Of a stretch of 64,000 bases of DNA, positions 7,726 to 14,889 are shown one piece after another. How positions within the stretch are numbered: position 1 is the stretch's first letter; each line of letters opens with the position of its first letter. The notes under the pieces were generated by a model. That model was not told where the DNA came from. It made no database searches and saw only the letters and a list, made by a program, of their open reading frames with translations. The position numbers and the translations under genes were made by a program. The stretch spans positions 62,001 through 126,000 of the forward strand of contig NZ_JAKTNR010000004.1 of the NCBI RefSeq assembly GCF_022760855.1, read 5' to 3'. Source of the DNA: Thermus albus. GTDB taxonomy: Bacteria > Deinococcota > Deinococci > Deinococcales > Thermaceae.

Positions 7726-8278
7726 GCCACACCTCCAGGAACTCCTTAAGGATATTTCCCGTCACCCCCCAGATGTCCACCCCCCGCCAGGGAAAGTGCC
7801 AAACGGTCCGGCCCTGGCGCACCTCGCTCCAGGGGGTTATCCCAAGGAGCTCCTCCACTGGGGCCAAGAAGGCCTCGGCCACCTCGAGGGGGTTAGGGCG
7901 TAAGGGAGGAAGGTCTTCCCGGAAGACCACCACCGGCTGGACCAAGAAACCCTGGGGGGAAAACCCTGGGGAAAGGTAGCCCAAGGCCTCCAGCCCCCCT
8001 AGCCCCACCTCCTCCGCCGCCTCCCGCAAGGCGGCCTCCAGGGGGGTTTCCCCTGGCTCCACCACCCCTCCGGGGAAGCTCACCTGGCCGGCGTGGGTGG
8101 GCAGGTGGGGGCTACGCAGGGTGAAAAGGAGGCTTTCCCCCAGGAGGGGCACGGCCACCGCCGCCAACCGAAAGCCCGGAAGAAGGGCTAGCCCTCCCGG
8201 CAGGCTTTGTGGGAGCGCCGCCTTAAGGCGGTCTCGGGGTCCAGGCCCCGTTTGGCGAAAAGCCCCACCAGGTTCCAA
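7688..8278 (-). CDS. Nudix hydrolase, probable CoA pyrophosphatase type
   Basis: The Nudix box is present: GGVVEPGETPLEAALREA followed by AEEVGL, with the upstream HAGQVSFPGG typical of the CoA/NADH pyrophosphatase branch (NudL-like). Such enzymes cleave CoA to phosphopantetheine and 3',5'-ADP. The only start codon near the domain edge is TTG at 8278, giving 196 residues and a 91-nt overlap with mazG; ATG and GTG are absent until deep inside the fold. The start is therefore uncertain. The C-terminus overlaps the DJ-1 gene start by 38 nt. Confidence 0.82.
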   Translation of the reverse strand: MEPGGAFRQTGPGPRDRLKAALPQSLPGGLALLPGFRLAAVAVPLLGESLLFTLRSPHLPTHAGQVSFPGGVVEPGETPLEAALREAAEEVGLGGLEALGYLSPGFSPQGFLVQPVVVFREDLPPLRPNPLEVAEAFLAPVEELLGITPWSEVRQGRTVWHFPWRGVDIWGVTGNILKEFLEVWREASGHPFGRSL

Positions 8279-8784
8279 AGCGCCTCCTCGAGGTTCCCCC
8301 TCTCCAGGGCCATCCTTAGGCCCTCCTCGCTTCCCGGATCCACGCCCTTTCGCTGAAGCTCGTAGGCCCGAAGCAGGGTGGGAAGGTGCTTGGGCAGGCC
8401 GCAGGGCTCCTCCCCCTTCCCCTCCTCGGCCTTCAATGCTTCCCAGCGGGCCTTCACCTCCTCTGGGGTCTTGGCCCTGGCCTCCCCAAAGACGTGGGGG
8501 TGGCGGCGGATGAGCTTTTCCACGATGCTTCTTTCCACGTCCTCATAGGTAAACCGCCCCTCCTCCTCACCGATCACGCTGTGAAAGGCCACCTGCAGGA
8601 GCACATCCCCAAGCTCCTCCGCCATCTCCTTGGGGTCCCCATCCAAGAGGGCATCCGCCGCCTCGCTGGCCTCCTCCAACAGGTAGGGGACGAGGCTTTC
8701 GTGGGTCTGGGCCCGGTCCCAGGGGCAACCCCCGGGCCCCCGAAGGCGGCGCATCACCTCAAGAAGCCGTTCCATGCCCCCCAT
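8188..8784 (-). CDS. mazG: Nucleoside triphosphate pyrophosphohydrolase
   Basis: This 198-residue protein reads as MazG: GGCPWDRAQTHESLVPYLLEEASE, EELGDVLLQVAFH and RRHPHVFGE are the family landmarks, with the EExxE...ExxD metal-binding carboxylates. MazG hydrolyses NTPs to NMPs and pyrophosphate in the cytoplasm and is linked to nucleotide-pool cleaning. It is shorter than the ~260-residue E. coli protein, with a reduced second domain. ATG is available at 8784 and 8775. It overlaps both neighbours on the same strand, suggesting one transcript with the Nudix gene, another pool-cleaning enzyme. Confidence 0.92.
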   Translation of the reverse strand: MGGMERLLEVMRRLRGPGGCPWDRAQTHESLVPYLLEEASEAADALLDGDPKEMAEELGDVLLQVAFHSVIGEEEGRFTYEDVERSIVEKLIRRHPHVFGEARAKTPEEVKARWEALKAEEGKGEEPCGLPKHLPTLLRAYELQRKGVDPGSEEGLRMALERGNLEEALWNLVGLFAKRGLDPETALRRRSHKACREG

Positions 8785-9202
8785 TCTCCCTCAGGAGGAA
8801 TCCCCCTGCCAGGGAAAAGCCCACCAAAAGCAAGGAAAGGGGGTCTACACCCGCCGGGTCCACCACCCATCCCCCCGGTCCCGGGGTCGGCAGGCCGGTG
8901 GTGCGGGTGAGAAGGAAAAGGAGAAAAAGAAGCCCCACCAAGCCCCGCCCCAGGCGCAGCCAGCCGGGACCTATAGGCACCTCCAAAAGGGGCAGAAGGA
9001 GGAGGGAAAGGCCATACCCCAGCTGTAAGGCCAGAAGGCCCATGAAAAGGGCTCCGTACCAAAACCCTGGGGTCTGGAAAGCCAGGGCGGGGTTTTGCAC
9101 TAGGAAAAGCTCCCCGCAAAGCCCCCCGCCCAAGGGGGTGTTGCCAAAGCCTAAAAGCTGAAGGAAAAAGGGGAGGATGAGGAGGGTGGCGGCCAGGCGC
9201 AT
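8759..9202 (-). CDS. Small four-helix membrane protein of unknown function
   Basis: The 147-residue product is very hydrophobic with about four membrane spans: residues ~3-20, ~46-72, ~86-104 and ~120-140. I see no catalytic or ligand motif and do not recognise the family. The 3' end overlaps the mazG start by 26 nt and the ATG at 9202 abuts the YbjQ-like gene, so it belongs to the same minus-strand run. Confidence 0.65.
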   Translation of the reverse strand: MRLAATLLILPFFLQLLGFGNTPLGGGLCGELFLVQNPALAFQTPGFWYGALFMGLLALQLGYGLSLLLLPLLEVPIGPGWLRLGRGLVGLLFLLFLLTRTTGLPTPGPGGWVVDPAGVDPLSLLLVGFSLAGGFLLRENGGHGTAS

Positions 9203-9576
9203 TATCGGGGCTCCTTTGTGGGCTTTAGCCGGACAGCAGTGCCATAGACCAGGATTTCCGCTGCCCCGTGGAACACGTGGGCCGCGGTATACCGCGCCCC
9301 CAAGACGGCACCGGTACCCAGGCGCTTGGCCTCCTCTTTGGGGCTCCTATCCCAAATGGACCGCCAGCATCCGGCGTTCCGCACCCGGCAAGCTTCCTGA
9401 GGCATCTCCATATACTTCGGTACCTCCCCACCCACCGGTTTGCGCAAACCCCCCTCGAGGTCCTTGCCCAGGTGCTTGGCCCGCACTGCGCTTCCCTTGG
9501 CCACGCCCAGCACCCGGGCCAGCCGGTAGCCGGGCAGCCCGCCTAGGGTGGCCCTGAGAACCCCCATGGCCTCCAT
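9202..9576 (-). CDS. YbjQ-family (UPF0145) protein with a disturbed central segment
   Basis: From the ATG at 9576 the product has about 124 residues. The start (RLARVLGVAKGSAVRAKHLG, then GLRKPVGGEVPKY) and the end (GAVLGARYTA, GAAEILVYGTAVRL) match the YbjQ/UPF0145 fold, a small pentameric protein of unknown role. Between them, residues ~67-93 do not fit: the family has about 18 residues between the Tyr and the ALGA-like motif, here there are 27 of odd composition. Another frame over the same bases reads AERRMLAV, as the family predicts. A pair of indels or a small insertion is likely, so the protein may be damaged. ATG 9567 is an alternative start. Confidence 0.65.
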   Translation of the reverse strand: MEAMGVLRATLGGLPGYRLARVLGVAKGSAVRAKHLGKDLEGGLRKPVGGEVPKYMEMPQEACRVRNAGCWRSIWDRSPKEEAKRLGTGAVLGARYTAAHVFHGAAEILVYGTAVRLKPTKEPR

Positions 9577-9577
9577 C

Positions 9578-10327
9578 CTACCGGTCCCGGCGGGCGAAGA
9601 CCAGGGCACCCAGCAGGGCCAGAACGACCCCCAAGAGGGCCAGGTACAAAAGCCCTAGCCAAGGCCCCACCGCCCCCAGGCGCTCCGCCACCAGGTACCC
9701 TATGGGCCCCGTGAGCACCGGGGCCTTAAGCCCAGCAAGGAGCCCCACCCGGTGGATCTCCTGGGGGTTCAGCAGGAGGGCCAGGGTGAGGAGGCCCTCC
9801 AGAGGGTACTCCCTAAGGCGCACCGCCAGGGCCACCACCAAGGGCCCGTAGAGCACGTTTAAAAGGCCAAAAAGCCCAAAACCCAGCCCCAGGGCCCGCC
9901 TCTCCTCCAGGGTCAGGGCGGCCAAGAAGGCGGCAAGTCCCACCCAGAAGGCCAAAACCCCCACCCCCGAAAGGAGAAGCCACAGGGTGGCCTTCCCAGA
10001 GAGGCCCAACACCCCCGCCCCCAGAAGAAGGCCGGGAAGAAGGGGCAGAAGAAGCCCCAGGAAAACCCCCACCACCCCCTCCCCAAAGCCCCGGAAGGCC
10101 CCCACGGGAAGCCCTAAGAGGAAGGCCCACTCCTCCCTCGAGGCCAAAAGGGGCAGAGCCAGGGCCAGGACCAAGGGGGGCAGGAGGAGGAGAAGCCCCG
10201 AGTAAAGCCCCACCAGCCCTACCCCTTCCCCCCGGCCCAGAAAGCCCAGGGCCAGGAGGGAAGGTAAGAGGAAAAGACCTAGGGTCCAGGGGTTACGGGC
10301 TATCTCCTTGAAGAAAAGGGGGGTCAT
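9578..10327 (-). CDS. NosY-like ABC transporter permease
   Basis: This 249-residue integral membrane protein has about six hydrophobic spans and few charged residues except short loops such as RLREYPLEG. It matches the ABC-2/NosY type of permease. With the ATPase at 11556-12233 it would form a NosFY-like exporter, which in denitrifiers supports copper-site maturation of nitrous oxide reductase together with NosD. The ATG overlaps the stop of the NosL-like gene upstream (ATGA), so translation is coupled. No nosZ is in the window, so the client must be something else, perhaps another copper oxidase; this is inference. Confidence 0.75.
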   Translation of the reverse strand: MTPLFFKEIARNPWTLGLFLLPSLLALGFLGRGEGVGLVGLYSGLLLLLPPLVLALALPLLASREEWAFLLGLPVGAFRGFGEGVVGVFLGLLLPLLPGLLLGAGVLGLSGKATLWLLLSGVGVLAFWVGLAAFLAALTLEERRALGLGFGLFGLLNVLYGPLVVALAVRLREYPLEGLLTLALLLNPQEIHRVGLLAGLKAPVLTGPIGYLVAERLGAVGPWLGLLYLALLGVVLALLGALVFARRDR

Positions 10328-10830
10328 GGGGCCTTTGGCGGTGGGGAAAAGAAGTCGGCGGGCACCCAGGTACGCTTCTCGCCCTCCTTTAGAGCTTGGG
10401 CCCAGGTCAAGACCCGTCCCCCCGCCCGCTCGGGCCGTTCCCGAAGGTGTCGTTCCACAGCCTCCCGGTTACCAAAAGCCAGAAGCCCGGAGCCCATGGG
10501 GGTACGGATCTTGGGGTTATGGTAGAGCACGGCCTTAGCGGCCTCCACCCACCTGGGAGCGGTGCGGGTGCTTTCGGAAAAGTCTGCCAGGTAGACCTCC
10601 TTGGCGGTGAGGCTGGGCCCTCCCCAGCCGTTTAACTGGTCCAGAAGGCAGGCTGGATCGTCATAGAAGAAGGCCTTCCCCTGGGGATTAACCGCCTGGG
10701 CCGCATAGCGGGCGTCCAGGATGGTCATGAAGCAGTAGGGGCATGCGTCCACCCCAACCCGTAGGGTTCGGGGAGCAGCCAGAGCCCGCAACAAAAAGGG
10801 AAGGGACAGGAAAAAAGTCCTTCGGTCCAT
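10324..10830 (-). CDS. NosL-like copper-binding protein with Tat-type signal (copy 1)
   Basis: The 168-residue product starts DRRTFFLSLPFLLRALAAP, a twin-arginine signal without lipobox Cys. The mature part opens with DACPYCFMTILDARYAAQ, the NosL-type CxxCxM copper motif, and continues with YLADFSEST and the PMGSGLLAFGNREAVE segment seen in NosL proteins. NosL delivers Cu(I) for metal-centre assembly outside the cytoplasmic membrane. It lies between a second NosL-like gene and the NosY-like permease; a perfect 9-bp hairpin precedes it. Role inferred from family and context. Confidence 0.8.
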   Translation of the reverse strand: MDRRTFFLSLPFLLRALAAPRTLRVGVDACPYCFMTILDARYAAQAVNPQGKAFFYDDPACLLDQLNGWGGPSLTAKEVYLADFSESTRTAPRWVEAAKAVLYHNPKIRTPMGSGLLAFGNREAVERHLRERPERAGGRVLTWAQALKEGEKRTWVPADFFSPPPKAP

Positions 10831-10854
10831 AGTTCTCCTTCTGGAAGACCCGGT

Positions 10855-10878
10855 GGAGCCCCGTCATGTCGGGGCTCC
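10855..10878 (-). other. Intercistronic hairpin between the two nosL-like genes
   Basis: A perfect 9-bp stem (GGAGCCCCG at 10855-10863 pairing with CGGGGCTCC at 10870-10878) with a 6-nt loop fills most of the 67-bp gap between the nosL-like genes. There is no T run on the minus strand, so it is more likely an RNA processing or stabilising element than a terminator. Confidence 0.55.
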
Positions 10879-10897
10879 TCCAGGATAACCCGGCCCC

Positions 10898-11572
10898 CTA
10901 TTTGTCCCCCAAAAGCCCTGCGTGACGGGCCAGGAGGGCTACCACGTTCATCTCCGGTAAGGGCGCCAGGTCCCAAAGGGTCTGGAAGCTATAGAAGCGC
11001 TGGCGGCCGTGCTGGTCTTTGTTCCTATCGGCAAACTCCTGGGCTGCCTTAGCGCTGGCGAAGGCCAGAAGCTTGGCGTTCATGACCACCATCATCTTCT
11101 CCCCCCAGTAGAAGGTGGCCTGGCGGGCGGGGATGAGGCGCACGGTTTCCTGGGGCCTGGCGGGATCGTAGGCTCCCCGGTCGGTCACGTAAAAGGTGGC
11201 CCCCTCCCCGTCCTTAAGCCCATGCACCCAGGCGTAGTTCACCATGCAGGCGATGCTCTCAAAGTGCAACGCTTCCACCACCTGCTTGGGATCGTGGGGG
11301 GCAGGCCGGGGCTTCTCAAAGGCGATCTGGCTGTAGGTCTGCTCAAAGAAGCCCTTGGGGAAGGTGCGGCCCCGCCACTGCCCTTCCGGGGTCTTGATGG
11401 GCATCTCGCAGAAGGCGCACAGGCCCTCATCCCAGGGAATGGGCCGGGCGGGAACCCGCATCCCCCCCACAGGAGCCGGGCTTTCCATCCCGTGCCCCAT
11501 GTGCTGGGCCAAGACTGGCCCCGCCACCACCAAACCGCCCAAAGCCTTGAGCACCTCACGCCGGTTCCTCAT
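10898..11572 (-). CDS. NosL-like copper-binding protein with Tat-type signal (copy 2)
   Basis: The 224-residue protein begins MRNRREVLKALGGLVVAGP, a Tat-like signal, then a His/Met-rich stretch (AQHMGHGMESP) that could bind copper. EGLCAFCEMPIKTPEG is the NosL-type CxxCxM site. Later it carries FESIACMVNYAWVHG and the MVVMNAKLLAFASAKAAQEF segment that corresponds to the end of NosL domains. It is longer than copy 1. The start overlaps the end of the NosF-like gene by 17 nt. The two copies are diverged, so they are probably not redundant. Confidence 0.8.
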   Translation of the reverse strand: MRNRREVLKALGGLVVAGPVLAQHMGHGMESPAPVGGMRVPARPIPWDEGLCAFCEMPIKTPEGQWRGRTFPKGFFEQTYSQIAFEKPRPAPHDPKQVVEALHFESIACMVNYAWVHGLKDGEGATFYVTDRGAYDPARPQETVRLIPARQATFYWGEKMMVVMNAKLLAFASAKAAQEFADRNKDQHGRQRFYSFQTLWDLAPLPEMNVVALLARHAGLLGDK

Positions 11573-12233
11573 AGAGCACCTCCATTAGCCAGGGGAGGCG
11601 TTCTCCCCTTGGGCCCAAAACCTGGTCCGGGGGGCCTTCTTGCAAAACCTCCCCCCCTTTCATGAGGAGGAGGCGGTCCGCCTTCATGGCCTCCTCCACG
11701 TGGTGCAGGGCGATGAGCACCGCCCCTTGCCCCTTCTCGCCCACCCAGGTCCAAAACCGCTCCCGGCCCTTGGGGTCTAGGGCCGCGGTGGGCTCGTCCA
11801 GAAGCCAGATGGGGGGGTTACCCATAAGGCTTGCCGCCAGGGCCAGGCGCTGGCGCTGCCCCCCGGAAAGCTCCCCCACCCGCTTCCCCAAGAACGCCCC
11901 CAGGCCCATGCGCTCCAGGGCCTCCTCCAGGGCTTCCCGGCCCAGGCCCTTCACCCGCCTGGCCCCTTCCAGGACCTCGAGGACCCGCAGGTGGGGGAAA
12001 AACCTGGGGCTTTGGGGCAGGTAGGCCCTAAGGGGCAAGACCCCCGGGGCCCTGGGGGGGTGGCCCAAGAGGCTGGCCCTACCCCCATCGGGCCTAAGCC
12101 TTCCCGCCAGGAGGGCCAAGAGGGTGCTCTTGCCCGCCCCGTTGGGGCCGAGAAGCCCCACCACGCCCCCCGGTACCCTAAGGCCCACCCCCCTAAGCCT
12201 CCCCGCCTTGATCAGCCCCTCCGCCACCACCAT
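11556..12233 (-). CDS. NosF-like ABC transporter ATP-binding protein
   Basis: The 225-residue ATPase has Walker A GLLGPNGAGKSTLLALLAG, signature LSGGQRQRLALAASL, Walker B IWLLDEPTAALDPKG and the switch His in ALHHVEEA. It would energise the NosY-like permease. The ATG at 12233 is 22 nt upstream of the nosD stop, so the genes overlap and are translated together. An upstream in-frame extension lies entirely inside nosD and is rejected. Confidence 0.88.
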   Translation of the reverse strand: MVVAEGLIKAGRLRGVGLRVPGGVVGLLGPNGAGKSTLLALLAGRLRPDGGRASLLGHPPRAPGVLPLRAYLPQSPRFFPHLRVLEVLEGARRVKGLGREALEEALERMGLGAFLGKRVGELSGGQRQRLALAASLMGNPPIWLLDEPTAALDPKGRERFWTWVGEKGQGAVLIALHHVEEAMKADRLLLMKGGEVLQEGPPDQVLGPRGERLPWLMEVLYEEPA

Positions 12234-13405
12234 AGGACTCCTCCCAAAAGGCCCAAGAAGGCCCAAAGACCCCCGAACCTAGCCTCCCAAGCCACGGGGG
12301 CCGCCTGGGGATCGGCCAGGGCCACCAGCCTAAGCCCCGGCACCTGGGCCTCCGCGGCCTCCCAGAGGATGACCCCCGGGGAAAGGGCTAGGAGGGAAAG
12401 CTCGGGCTGCCGAGCAAGGAGAAGGGCAAAGCTCCCCGTGGGCAGGTGGGGGACCGGAAGGCTAGAGGCCCGGTCGTACCGGTTCCCCACCACCCGAGCC
12501 TTAGCCAAGGGATCGTCCACCAGGAGATCGTAGAGGTTGCCCCAAAAGGCGTTCCCCTCCACCTGGGCCGAGTTTCCCCCCTTCTCCCGGGTGATGCGCA
12601 AGGCGGTGCCGTTCTCCTGGAAGCGATTGCCCGCCACCCTCACCCGGGTGGCGTCCATTAGTACCAGGCCCAGGGTGTTTTCCGCAAAGAGGTTGCCCCG
12701 GACCTCGGTCCCCTGCTCGTCCTGGACCAAAAGCCCATAGCCCACGGGGCTTTTGTGGCCATAAAGCCGGTTTTCCCCTATCCGGTTCTCTGCCCCGTGC
12801 ATCACCGCGTTGCCAATGCCGTTGTCCCGGGACTCGTTGCCGGCCACCTCCACCTGCCAGGAGAACATCACGTGGAAGCCGTAGCGCCCGTTGTCCTCGA
12901 GGCGATTCCCCACAATGCGCATCCCGGGGCTATACTCCACGTAAATGGCATCCATATACCCCCTAAGCCAACCCCCCTCCACCCTGGCCCCGGGGCTCCC
13001 GTAGACCAAGACCCCTGGGGATTGACCCAGGCCCTGGGCCTTCAGGCCCAGGATGGCCGCCCCCGGGGAGTCCTCCACCCGCACCGCGGTGGGGGCACCC
13101 TCCACGGTCACATCCTCTAGAAGACAGCCCTCGCATCCCCTTAGGTAAAGGGCGGCATGGGGTTCAAAAAAATCCTCCTCAGGCCCTGCCCCCACCACCT
13201 TCAGCCCCCGCACCCTTATCCCCGGGGCCAGGAGGCTTAGGGTATGCCCCCCCTTCCCCCGTAGCACCGCCCCTTTTCCCTCCACCACCAGGTTGGGGGT
13301 GGTAAGGACCAAAGGCCCCTCCACCTCCCCCTGCAGGCGGAGTGCCGGGGCCGCCCAGGCCGAGAGGAGGGCGAGGGCTAGGAGGGGGGGAAGAAACGCC
13401 CGCAT
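12212..13405 (-). CDS. NosD-like periplasmic beta-helix protein
   Basis: From the ATG at 13405 the product has 397 residues: a signal peptide (MRAFLPPLLALALLSAWAAP), a right-handed parallel beta-helix built of repeated units such as VAGNESRDNGIGNAV and VRGNLFAENTLGLVLMDATR, and a C-terminal membrane anchor ending GGVLWWWRRG. This is the NosD/CASH architecture. NosD works with NosFY in maturing the copper sites of nitrous oxide reductase. The start is chosen because GGGGGAGA precedes it closely and a signal peptide follows; ATG 13438 is an alternative. The gene is divergent from the PCuAC gene. Confidence 0.85.
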   Translation of the reverse strand: MRAFLPPLLALALLSAWAAPALRLQGEVEGPLVLTTPNLVVEGKGAVLRGKGGHTLSLLAPGIRVRGLKVVGAGPEEDFFEPHAALYLRGCEGCLLEDVTVEGAPTAVRVEDSPGAAILGLKAQGLGQSPGVLVYGSPGARVEGGWLRGYMDAIYVEYSPGMRIVGNRLEDNGRYGFHVMFSWQVEVAGNESRDNGIGNAVMHGAENRIGENRLYGHKSPVGYGLLVQDEQGTEVRGNLFAENTLGLVLMDATRVRVAGNRFQENGTALRITREKGGNSAQVEGNAFWGNLYDLLVDDPLAKARVVGNRYDRASSLPVPHLPTGSFALLLARQPELSLLALSPGVILWEAAEAQVPGLRLVALADPQAAPVAWEARFGGLWAFLGLLGGVLWWWRRG

Positions 13406-13492
13406 TCTCCCCCAGGGTAAGAGGGGGGAATGGGACATTTGTACTTCACTTGCCGGGTTCCTTTCCTCCCCACCGCCTGGTACCCTAAGGGC

Positions 13493-13948
13493 GTGAGGCC
13501 TATTTCCTTCTTGTCACGGGGTTTTCCCAGAGGTTTAGCCCTAGTCGGCCTGCTCCTGGGCGGGGCCGCCTGGGCCCAGGCCCTGGCCACCCCCGGCTGG
13601 GTGCGCCTGGTGCCCCCGGTGGTGAAGGACACCGCCGCCTACCTGACCCTGGAAAACCGGGGAAGCACGCCCTTGCGCCTGGTGGCGGTGGAAACGGATC
13701 TAGCCCAGCGGGTCTCCATCCACAAAGACCACCGGGAGCACCGTGGGGGCCAGGTGGTCTTGGGCATGCGCCCCCTACCTTACCTGGACATCCCCCCTAA
13801 GGGCAGGGTGGAGTTCCGCCCAGGGAAGTACCACCTTATGCTGGAAGGGCTTAAGCGGCCCTTGAAGCCGGGAGAGAAAGTAACCCTGGTCCTAAGGTTC
13901 CAGGATGGCACCAAGCTCAAGGTGATGCTACCGGTGGAGATGCGATGA
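13493..13948 (+). CDS. PCu(A)C copper chaperone
   Basis: From the GTG at 13493 the protein has 151 residues with an N-terminal signal segment (LALVGLLLGGAAWAQA). The copper site is visible as a Met (VLGM) followed 21 residues later by HLM, the conserved H-M-x21-H-x-M pattern of PCu(A)C. The family delivers Cu(I) to the CuA centre of cytochrome oxidases, as shown for T. thermophilus. The stop overlaps the sco ATG (ATGA). An upstream in-frame extension would run into the divergent nosD leader, so the GTG is preferred. Confidence 0.88.
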   Translation: MRPISFLSRGFPRGLALVGLLLGGAAWAQALATPGWVRLVPPVVKDTAAYLTLENRGSTPLRLVAVETDLAQRVSIHKDHREHRGGQVVLGMRPLPYLDIPPKGRVEFRPGKYHLMLEGLKRPLKPGEKVTLVLRFQDGTKLKVMLPVEMR

Positions 13949-14532
13949 AGAAGCCTCTTATTCCCATCCTGCTGGTTCTGGCCCTGGTGGCGGTGGCCTA
14001 CCTCCTCCTGCCTAAGGGCTCCCATAGCTTCTACGGCACTCGGCTTTTGAACCCCAAGCCCGTGGACTTTGTCCTCGAGGGGCCCCAAGGCCCGGTGCGG
14101 CTTTCCGATTTCAAGGACAAGCTGGTTCTCATCTTTTTCGGCTACGTCCACTGCCCCGACGTCTGCCCCACCACCATGCTGGCCCTGAAGCGGGCCTACG
14201 AGGGCCTATCCCCCAAGGAGCAAGAAAGGGTGCAGGTAGTCTTCATCAGCGTGGACCCCGAGCGGGACACCCCGGAGATCTCTGACCAGTACGCCAAAGC
14301 CTTTAACCCGAGCTTCCTAGGCCTCACGGGAAGCCCCGAGACCATCCAGGAGGTGGCCCGCACCTTCGGGGTCTACTACCAGAAAACCCAGTACCGGGGC
14401 CCCGGGGAGTACCTGGTGGACCACACCGCCACCACCTTTGTGGTAAAGGAGGGCCAGCTGGTCCTCCTCTTTAGCCCGGACAAGGTGGAGGAAACGGAGA
14501 AGGTGGTGAGGGACCTCCAAGCCTTGTTGTAA
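13945..14532 (+). CDS. Sco-family copper chaperone/thiol reductase
   Basis: This 195-residue protein has one N-terminal membrane anchor (residues ~4-22) and a thioredoxin-like domain. CPDVC at residues 70-74 and the distant His160 (LVDHTATTF) are the copper ligands of Sco proteins. In T. thermophilus Sco reduces or metallates the CuA site together with PCu(A)C, and the two are translationally coupled here. Both lie opposite the nos-like operon, which groups the copper-site assembly genes. Confidence 0.92.
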   Translation: MKKPLIPILLVLALVAVAYLLLPKGSHSFYGTRLLNPKPVDFVLEGPQGPVRLSDFKDKLVLIFFGYVHCPDVCPTTMLALKRAYEGLSPKEQERVQVVFISVDPERDTPEISDQYAKAFNPSFLGLTGSPETIQEVARTFGVYYQKTQYRGPGEYLVDHTATTFVVKEGQLVLLFSPDKVEETEKVVRDLQALL

Positions 14533-14541
14533 ACTATCCCC

Positions 14542-14880
14542 ATGGATTTTCTCAAGGATGTGTTGCAAAGAATTTCCGAGAAGGCCCGTTCCGCCACCGG
14601 CGAGGTGGAGAAGCGCTTAAAGGAGCTTCGGGAAAAGCTAGATCAGGACAAGGACGGCAAGCCCGACCTGGTGGAAAAGGCCCTTCAGGAAGCCCAGAAG
14701 GCCCTGGAGGAGGCCAAGGCCCGCCTGGCCCAGCTAGACCAGGATAAGGACGGCATCCCCGATAAGCTGAAGGAGCTTTCGGAGAAAGCCGCCCAGGCCG
14801 CCGAAGCCGCCAAGGCCAAGGCGGAGGAAGCCGCCCGCCTCCTTAAGGAACGCTTGGGCAAAGGGGATTCCCAGGCCTAA
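14542..14880 (+). CDS. Small coiled-coil protein with two calcium-loop-like motifs
   Basis: The 112-residue product is nearly all charged helix (Lys, Glu, Ala, Leu heptads) interrupted twice, about 34 residues apart, by LDQDKDGKPDLVEKAL and LDQDKDGIPDKLKEL. The DxDxDGxxD loops resemble dockerin, EF-hand or thrombospondin type-3 calcium sites. There is no signal peptide. I do not recognise the family. It starts 9 nt after sco, probably on the same transcript, but a link with copper is not evident. Confidence 0.8.
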   Translation: MDFLKDVLQRISEKARSATGEVEKRLKELREKLDQDKDGKPDLVEKALQEAQKALEEAKARLAQLDQDKDGIPDKLKELSEKAAQAAEAAKAKAEEAARLLKERLGKGDSQA

Positions 14881-14889
14881 TCCGCCTGG

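Noticed and set aside
10855-10878. Rho-independent terminator between nosL-like genes
   Set aside because: There is no T run on the transcribed side, so it is listed as an intercistronic hairpin.
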